Source: Glycine soja
Taxonomy: Eukaryota; Streptophyta; Magnoliopsida; Fabales; Fabaceae
Reading direction: 5' to 3'
Assembly: GCF_004193775.1 (NCBI RefSeq)
Contig: NC_041006.1
Span: forward strand, 28,318,513 to 28,382,512
Length of the DNA: 64,000 nucleotides
Positions within the stretch are counted from its first letter, which is position 1. Every line of letters starts with the position of its first letter. Of the stretch, positions 58,585-64,000 are shown piece after piece. Below the pieces are notes generated by a model. It saw nothing but the letters and a program-made list of their open reading frames with translations. It was not told the origin of the DNA and searched no databases. Position numbers and translations under genes: made by a program.

Positions 58585-58870
58585 TTTTTTTTTGGAAGGC
58601 AAAAAGTATATATATTATTAGTATAATCAAAACAGTACAAGGGGTATTGGATAAAAGAAAATACAAAGCACCTCTGGTTTTGCCCTCCAAAAAACCCAAG
58701 CTGACCCAACTAGAAAGGCTACCCCACACAGATTAACCAAAGGATTCCGAGATATTGGAAGACCAGTGGTTAAAACTAGTGTTAAATCTAGGATTCCGAG
58801 ATTGCTCTCTATTAATGAGAAATAGCTGATTGTATTTCTGTTGAAGATTAGAGTCTTCCCCTAACCACAT
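58585..58870 (-). mobile_element. LINE C, very short 3' fragment
   Basis: T-run 58,585-58,593, then 3' untranslated sequence. The last codons of the polyprotein (FNTSFNHWSSNISESFG, stop) lie at about 58,730-58,785, equivalent to FNQWSSNLT in copies B and D. Confidence 0.7.
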
Positions 58871-58952
58871 GGGAAAAAATGAGAAGCACAATTGAATTGT
58901 TTATTATGGTAGTTTACAATTTTAGTCAGTTGGTATAGAGTTCATGATTTGA

Positions 58953-60240
58953 TTTTTTTTTTATCAGCCAAAATAAATATATAATTATATTAAGTGAGTA
59001 CCGGAGGTACTAAAAAGGTACAGGAATAAGATTACAAGTGTGATAAATTTGAAATCAGCCAGCTATTTGGTCCACCCCAGGATGGGGCACATAGCAGGCC
59101 CTATTACAAGTGATTTCCCTGCACTCCTAATGATTGCTACATCTAAAACCTTGTGTCAGATTTGAAGACCACTGATTGTATTGAGTGGTGAAATCCTTCT
59201 CTAAGTGTTTCATCCAAGTCCATACCAAAAACAATGCATCCTCCATCAATCTGTTTGCATTGAAACTGCTATTGGAGAAAACTATATCATTTTTGTGCTT
59301 CCATATGATCCAAGTCAGTGCTATCCACCAGCCTTTCCATCTAGATGCAACCATTCCTTCCATGATATAAGACACATGCTGAATAAAATGTTGTCTTGGG
59401 TGAAATGGGAAGACATTCACCAAATTCACCCAAGACAATGATTCCCACCAAACTGGAATTATTTTCCTGCAGTGAAAAAACATATGTGTTGCGCTCTCTT
59501 CCACTCCTTTACAAAAGGGACAAGTGTAATCCTGCAGGTCTATTTGCTTCTTCCTCAGGTTGTCTCTAGTTGGTAGCCTGTCCTTGAGTAGTCTCCAAGC
59601 AAACACAACCGCTTTAGATGGAACCTTGAGCTTCCAAAGTTCCTTGAACTCTTCCCCCTGGGCCTCCATAGGTACCTGCTGTTCAGCACATTGTATGCGC
59701 TCTTAGTTGAGTACTGACCAGTTGGGTCAGATTCCCACACCCACTAGTCACCAATTGAAGGTCTGATTCTGAGTCCCTCCACTTCTTGGATAAATGAAAC
59801 TGCCATCTGAATCTCATTGTCAAAGAATGGTCTCCGCCACTTAAAATCCCATTCCCAGCCAGTATCTTTGTGAGTTCCCATGTTCTGAATTAATTGGTTT
59901 TGCTGTTCCGATATGGTGTATAGCCTAGGGTACTTCTCCATTAGTTGATTCCCACCTCCTGTCCATGAATCCTCCCAAAATTTAGCTTGGTCGCCACACC
60001 CAACCTGTTATATTATTGAATTATTCAAAAGTTTCCCCTGCTGTGGATGTTGACACAATTACTTCAAATCCCTCCACCACGTGCATTCTTTAGAAGGTCT
60101 CAGTTCTTCATTTAATCTTCTCCATCCACCATACTTTGAATCAAGTAACCTTGCCCACAATTCCCCCGGCCTTTGAAATAACTCCCATTTCCATTTGTCC
60201 ATAAGTGAAACGTTAAAAGATGTGATGTTTTTATGAATAA
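58953..60240 (-). mobile_element. LINE D, 5'-truncated
   Basis: T-run at 58,953-58,962 preceding ATCAGCCAAAATA, the same tail junction as LINE A. C-terminal domain 59,127-59,669 (LKVPSKAVVFAWRLLKDRLP, YTCPFCKGVEESATHMFFHC) and upstream pieces at 59,744-59,941 and up to 60,240 (ITSFNVSLMDKWKWELFQRP). Broken by stops and shifts. Same subfamily as A by tail sequence. Confidence 0.82.
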
Positions 60241-61049
60241 TTTGGCTAGGAAAAAGATTTACGTTTTGTTTTGTATTATTGGTACTTCATAAATTTCAGT
60301 TTTTATCACTTAAGCTACACAAGAAAATTGGTCTATGTGAGGAAAGTAAACAATATAAATCCAAAACATTTTTTTTCTCTCTTTCCTTTTTCGACTTCCA
60401 GTCTAACAACAGAAAATGGGACATTAAATATCTTTTACTATGCAAGGTTTTTACTATAAAAGTGAGACAATTTTGATGAATAAAAACTGACGGCGATTTG
60501 GTCAACAAGGAAATAAAAGGAGACTAGGAATATTCTTTATCCAATTTATGACAGATGCTTTTATCTGAAAGACATTAAAAAAATAGCTTTTGAGTTATAC
60601 CCGTGTTTATTCGGTGTTGGGTATCATTCTCAAGAGGTGGGGGAAGGCCAATCTTCTTTGACCTTTTCCTTTTCTAATTCAACTTGAATCAGTTAAGGAA
60701 TTTTCTTAAAAGTTGGATATGAGATGGGGGGAGGTTTGGTGTGGATGAAAGAAATTGGAATTTAATAAGTTGTAATTTAAATATAATGTGTAAGATATCT
60801 TAAGATATATTAAAATATATCAATTTGGGTAGGAAAGAAAAGAAGGTGGGGAATTTAATTTTAAAAGAGTTTTGAAGAAAATTGTTAAATGATTTGTGTA
60901 AAAGCTATTTGAGTTAATCAAGAGAAATTGAACTTGTTATTGGACAAAAATAAATTCAGTTTTTAGAAGTAAAAGTGGTAATTTGAAGTTAATTTATATA
61001 ATAAAGCTTACTTTTATTTTTTTACTCCCTTAGAATTCTAATGGGAGAA
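60241..61049. other. AT-rich spacer; no gene seen
   Basis: Only short incidental frames. Confidence 0.5.
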
Positions 61050-61431
61050 TGTTAGGAGGGACAAAACAAACCAGCAAAAGCACCACTAAAGGCACAAACC
61101 CTTGGTGGATTCCCTTTAACAGAATCTGTTAGAAGGTGCTGAGTTGTCAGGAGGATACTGGTTCATAGGAAATATGTTGTTGGCATGTTGCTTCCCATCG
61201 TGCAGCACTGCATTGTCGTCATTTTCCACTTTTCTGTTATTTTTTTTTCGCATTCTAGCACCTTCTATTTTCGTAGCGGCACCCTTGGCTAGTGCCTCTA
61301 TATAAGGGATGCTTAGTATGTAATAGAGGCAGTAGAAAAATAATACAAGTTTTCTTCCTTATCCTTCTTTCTTATGGAGGTTCCTAGTCCTCGAAGCTAG
61401 GTTGTTCTTTTCCGTGCTTCTGTGCATGACA
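61050..61431 (+). mobile_element. Solo LTR (382 bp)
   Basis: TGTTAGGAGGG...GTGCATGACA, flanked by a perfect 5-bp duplication GAGAA (61,045-61,049 and 61,432-61,436). A plus-strand TATA element CTATATAAGG lies at about 61,297, giving the orientation. The short LTR length fits a Copia-type family. Confidence 0.92.
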
Positions 61432-63139
61432 GAGAAGGTTGCCAATGTTAGATAAACTAAACCAAAATAATTGGAAACCTCTTAGCTTTTTAACATGCTT
61501 GACTTACTTGCCAGTTTTAAGAAAAATTGCATTGAATTTTCCAGAATAGTGTTTTTTTGCCTTTTTTGTTGTTGTTTGGTGAGTCCAATTAAGTTAACGA
61601 GTTTTTTGTTGAGCTGAAAAAGAAATCTGATTACTAGTTTCCAGCTTTGGAAGAAGCTTGTTCCAGTGTGGAATCACAGCGATAGATCATGATCTTTTCA
61701 TTTTGTAGAACATCCAACCCCTGATGTTGATATGGTTTCCAAAATAGAATGTATAAGGAGTTTTGTTTCAATTTTTTTTTTTGGTATTTTATTATTATTT
61801 CCCCCTTCTGTTTCAGTTTTATGTCATTTAAAGTTTGGGAAAATGGTGGGTATGAAGCATATTTATGCTAAAGGGTGTTGTTTGTTTGTGTTATTTTTTG
61901 TATGGCTTCTCCTTTATTTTGAACTCCAACCTGAGAAGTATTTGAAGCAAATGAGTGATTTTAAATTTAACGATTTTTTTCATAATTATTTTAGCCAAGT
62001 CTGGATTGTTTTTAATTTTTTTTAAACTATACTAATTTACTAATTTGTTTTTATTTTGCTTTTTTATTATTTTTATGTGTCTCATCTCTTGTTAGGAGGC
62101 AATTTTTTGGTTCTTGTGTTTGAAATTAAGTACCCAATTTTCTGAGATGAGAAAAAAGACCAAAAACTTTTTTTTGATCAGCAAAGACTAAAAAACTTAA
62201 CTTTGATAGAAAATAAATGCATTTGTTGTTATGATTCTATTCTCTTAACCCGAAGTGTTGAAATCTTTTATAATTTCCCCCCATTGTATAGCTAAGTTCC
62301 GTTAGGGATCTATGCTGATAAAGTGAAACAACTTGTAATCTAAAGTCTGCATCTCTGCTGATGGGATTTCATTGTGCTTTTGTTACATGTTGTAGAAGGT
62401 TTGAAGTCGTTGAAGGTTTTGCTGATAGCTAAACTTTTTTTTTAAATGAATTATGGTCTAGTAATCCATTTACAAAATATCATTTCGTGTGGTAAATGTT
62501 TTCCCAGCTGATTGTATTTCTCATTTGCAGGGGGAAAAATGCCATATAAACAAATCAATTGTGTACACACACATGTTAAGCACTAATAGCTCAACAATAT
62601 ACATATACATTTTACCAAAAGAGTACTTCATGGCTCAATGAAGCTTAAGATAACATTTGAATGTATGGAAACAAAATTTTATCAAAAACAAAATAATAAA
62701 AGTTAGGAACCCAAAGAGAGACAATAATGACTAACCAGTCATACAGCTAACACAGTTACCCACTTAACACCCATCTATTTGGTATCTTTATTCCTGAAAG
62801 GGTAAGCTTTACTCATATTCTAAGTATTTGATTTGTAAGACTCGATCAGAAAAAGAATTTCCAGTGGTTTAATATTAACCATCAATTCTTCCTAGCATAA
62901 GTTATGCTGCCAAAACAATATCCATCAATACTCCAGGCCCAACATTTCTGATTTCTCTAATGAGCTGTCAATGATTGCTAATTCTTCCCACCATAAATGT
63001 ATGTAATCTAACTATTGGTTAATTATTCAAAGAAAGCTTGCAAGTGATAGAATCATGAGCAAAGGTGACAATAGATTCAAAAAATTTATAACTCACTTAA
63101 AAAAGAACCTAATGCACTGTAACTTTTTCATAATAATAC
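61432..63139. other. Intron-like or intergenic T-rich DNA
   Basis: Low-complexity T-rich DNA. A 97-codon frame at 61,732-62,025 is hydrophobic because of T-richness and has no recognisable domain. The next exon expected for the augmin-like gene is not visible here. Confidence 0.45.
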
Positions 63140-63313
63140 CTCAAGTTGCCTGAGACTTCCAACATTTTGGGAGTTACTTCCAATACCAAGTGAGCGTGAT
63201 GAAACATCAGTGTCTCCATGCAAACGTTTCATAAGTTTTACACACATATCCCTTGCTTCTGCAGCCTTGTTTAGTGCATCTTCAGTAGCCAAAAATTGTT
63301 GAACATGAGCTTT
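63140..63313 (-). pseudogene. Single exon of an augmin subunit 5-like gene
   Basis: An exact 58-codon open segment between acceptor GTTCACAG and donor GTATTA. It reads [40 protein letters not shown] and [13 protein letters not shown]. It matches the coiled-coil region of plant AUG5, a subunit of the augmin complex that recruits gamma-tubulin to existing microtubules. Well preserved and in phase 0. The following exon (LEVWAKERE...) is not in the 3 kb downstream, so it is either an isolated, possibly CACTA-captured exon or part of a gene with a disrupted 3' side continuing right of the window. Confidence 0.75.
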
Positions 63314-63892
63314 CTGTGAACATAGATACAACACCAGTTCAATAACTCCTCTTATGACAACAAAATATGCAGTTTAATGATGAATCCATAACAATGTTAT
63401 TTTCATGTGTACCTGATTGAAGAATGCAAGTTTGGATTATAACAGCAATAGCATATGTAATATCCTTGTCAATAAGAACAAACTAACAGAACATTCATTA
63501 AGTGTAAGTTTGGATGAGCGAGGCAAAATTGATTTTGGTTCAAATTGATTTTGAAATTATGAGAATTATGAATGGATATTTTACCTTTCATTTGATGAAT
63601 TTGTTACATCATTCTATAGGTTTTCTTGAATATCCTGATTATCTCCTGTTGCATTCAAATTAATTTGCTAAACACTAAATTATGTTGCCATAGTATTTTC
63701 AGATTCCATTGGGAGCGATTTTAGCCATTGTTGATTCTGTGGTCATTGTTGTTTCGAAATTCAAACTGGTCCTGCGGTCATTGCTAGAAAGTCAATTGTG
63801 CCGAAGCCTCGAACTCAAGTATTTATATGTTTCATTCGAAAACTAATTTGAAATTGTTGTTGTATGCATTACTGGTATATTTGTAACTTATG
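63314..63892. other. Spacer; no gene seen
   Basis: If the augmin-like exon belongs to a larger gene, this is its upstream intron. No further exon was recognised. Confidence 0.4.
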
Positions 63893-63985
63893 TTATGCCT
63901 CTCTACATGACCTTTCTTTCATGGGACTGATATCTTGATGCCTCTCTACATGACCTTTTTTTTATTGGACTGATATCTTTGAAGT
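63893..63985. repeat. Tandem duplication of a 43-bp unit
   Basis: ATGCCTCTCTACATGACCTT then T-rich bases, GGGACTGATATCTT and the same order again with small changes. Confidence 0.88.
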
Positions 63986-64000
63986 ATTGACTGTGATTTT

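Noticed and set aside
61732..62025. A 97-codon hydrophobic frame considered as a membrane microprotein
   Set aside because: Phe/Leu-rich because the DNA is T-rich; no recognisable domain or other support for expression.

Overview
This is a plant nuclear window, almost certainly from a legume and most likely soybean (Glycine). The evidence is spliceosomal introns, plant-only gene families, Copia LTRs full of the palindrome GTAATCGATTAC, an Athila-type Gypsy element, a GGCTTAAATATG-ended Mutator-like element and CACTA elements with AACATCGGTTT hairpins. No bacterial, organellar, rRNA or tRNA genes were seen. The species call is inference from repeat style, not a database match.

There is one apparently intact host gene: a single-exon malectin-domain receptor-like kinase (CrRLK1L type) on the minus strand at 12,064-14,580. 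Nearly everything else is transposable elements or gene debris. From left to right: a decayed Mutator transposase (1-2,319) with an AT-rich tandem-repeat spacer; a Pack-MULE carrying a broken ribosomal protein L4 fragment (6,139-7,815); a probable 3-kb solo LTR (7,996-10,954); the kinase gene and its 5' flank; a LINE scrap; a 3'-truncated Copia element (15,855-22,138) abutting a decayed Athila-like Gypsy element (22,139-28,560); a Mutator element with a transposase-OTU protein (28,560-33,090); a poorly understood stretch ending in a CACTA terminus at 36,018; and a broken second copy of the kinase gene (36,840-38,894).

The main architectural result lies at 36.8-53.1 kb. The second kinase copy lacks its kinase domain, has a 676-bp solo LTR in its coding sequence, and is cut at its leader by a 13,055-bp CACTA element (38,932-51,986) with a perfect 3-bp target duplication. 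The missing 5' flank resumes at 51,987, where a 573-bp hAT-like MITE with an 8-bp target duplication was later inserted. The CACTA interior holds exon-sized pieces of several unrelated host genes (an ABHD17-like hydrolase, a cyclophilin, an RHD3-like GTPase, a U-box/ARM protein, a TM9SF protein and unidentified ones), many with splice sites. It also holds a 1,217-bp solo LTR, a Copia LTR fragment, a Harbinger-type MITE and the end of a second CACTA-type element.

The right part (53.9-64 kb) has another CACTA terminus with dense hairpins, four LINE 3' ends in one orientation (55.2-60.2 kb), a 382-bp solo LTR and a single well-preserved exon of an augmin subunit 5-like gene. The genes do not form a pathway. 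The window is a record of nested insertions around a duplicated receptor kinase.
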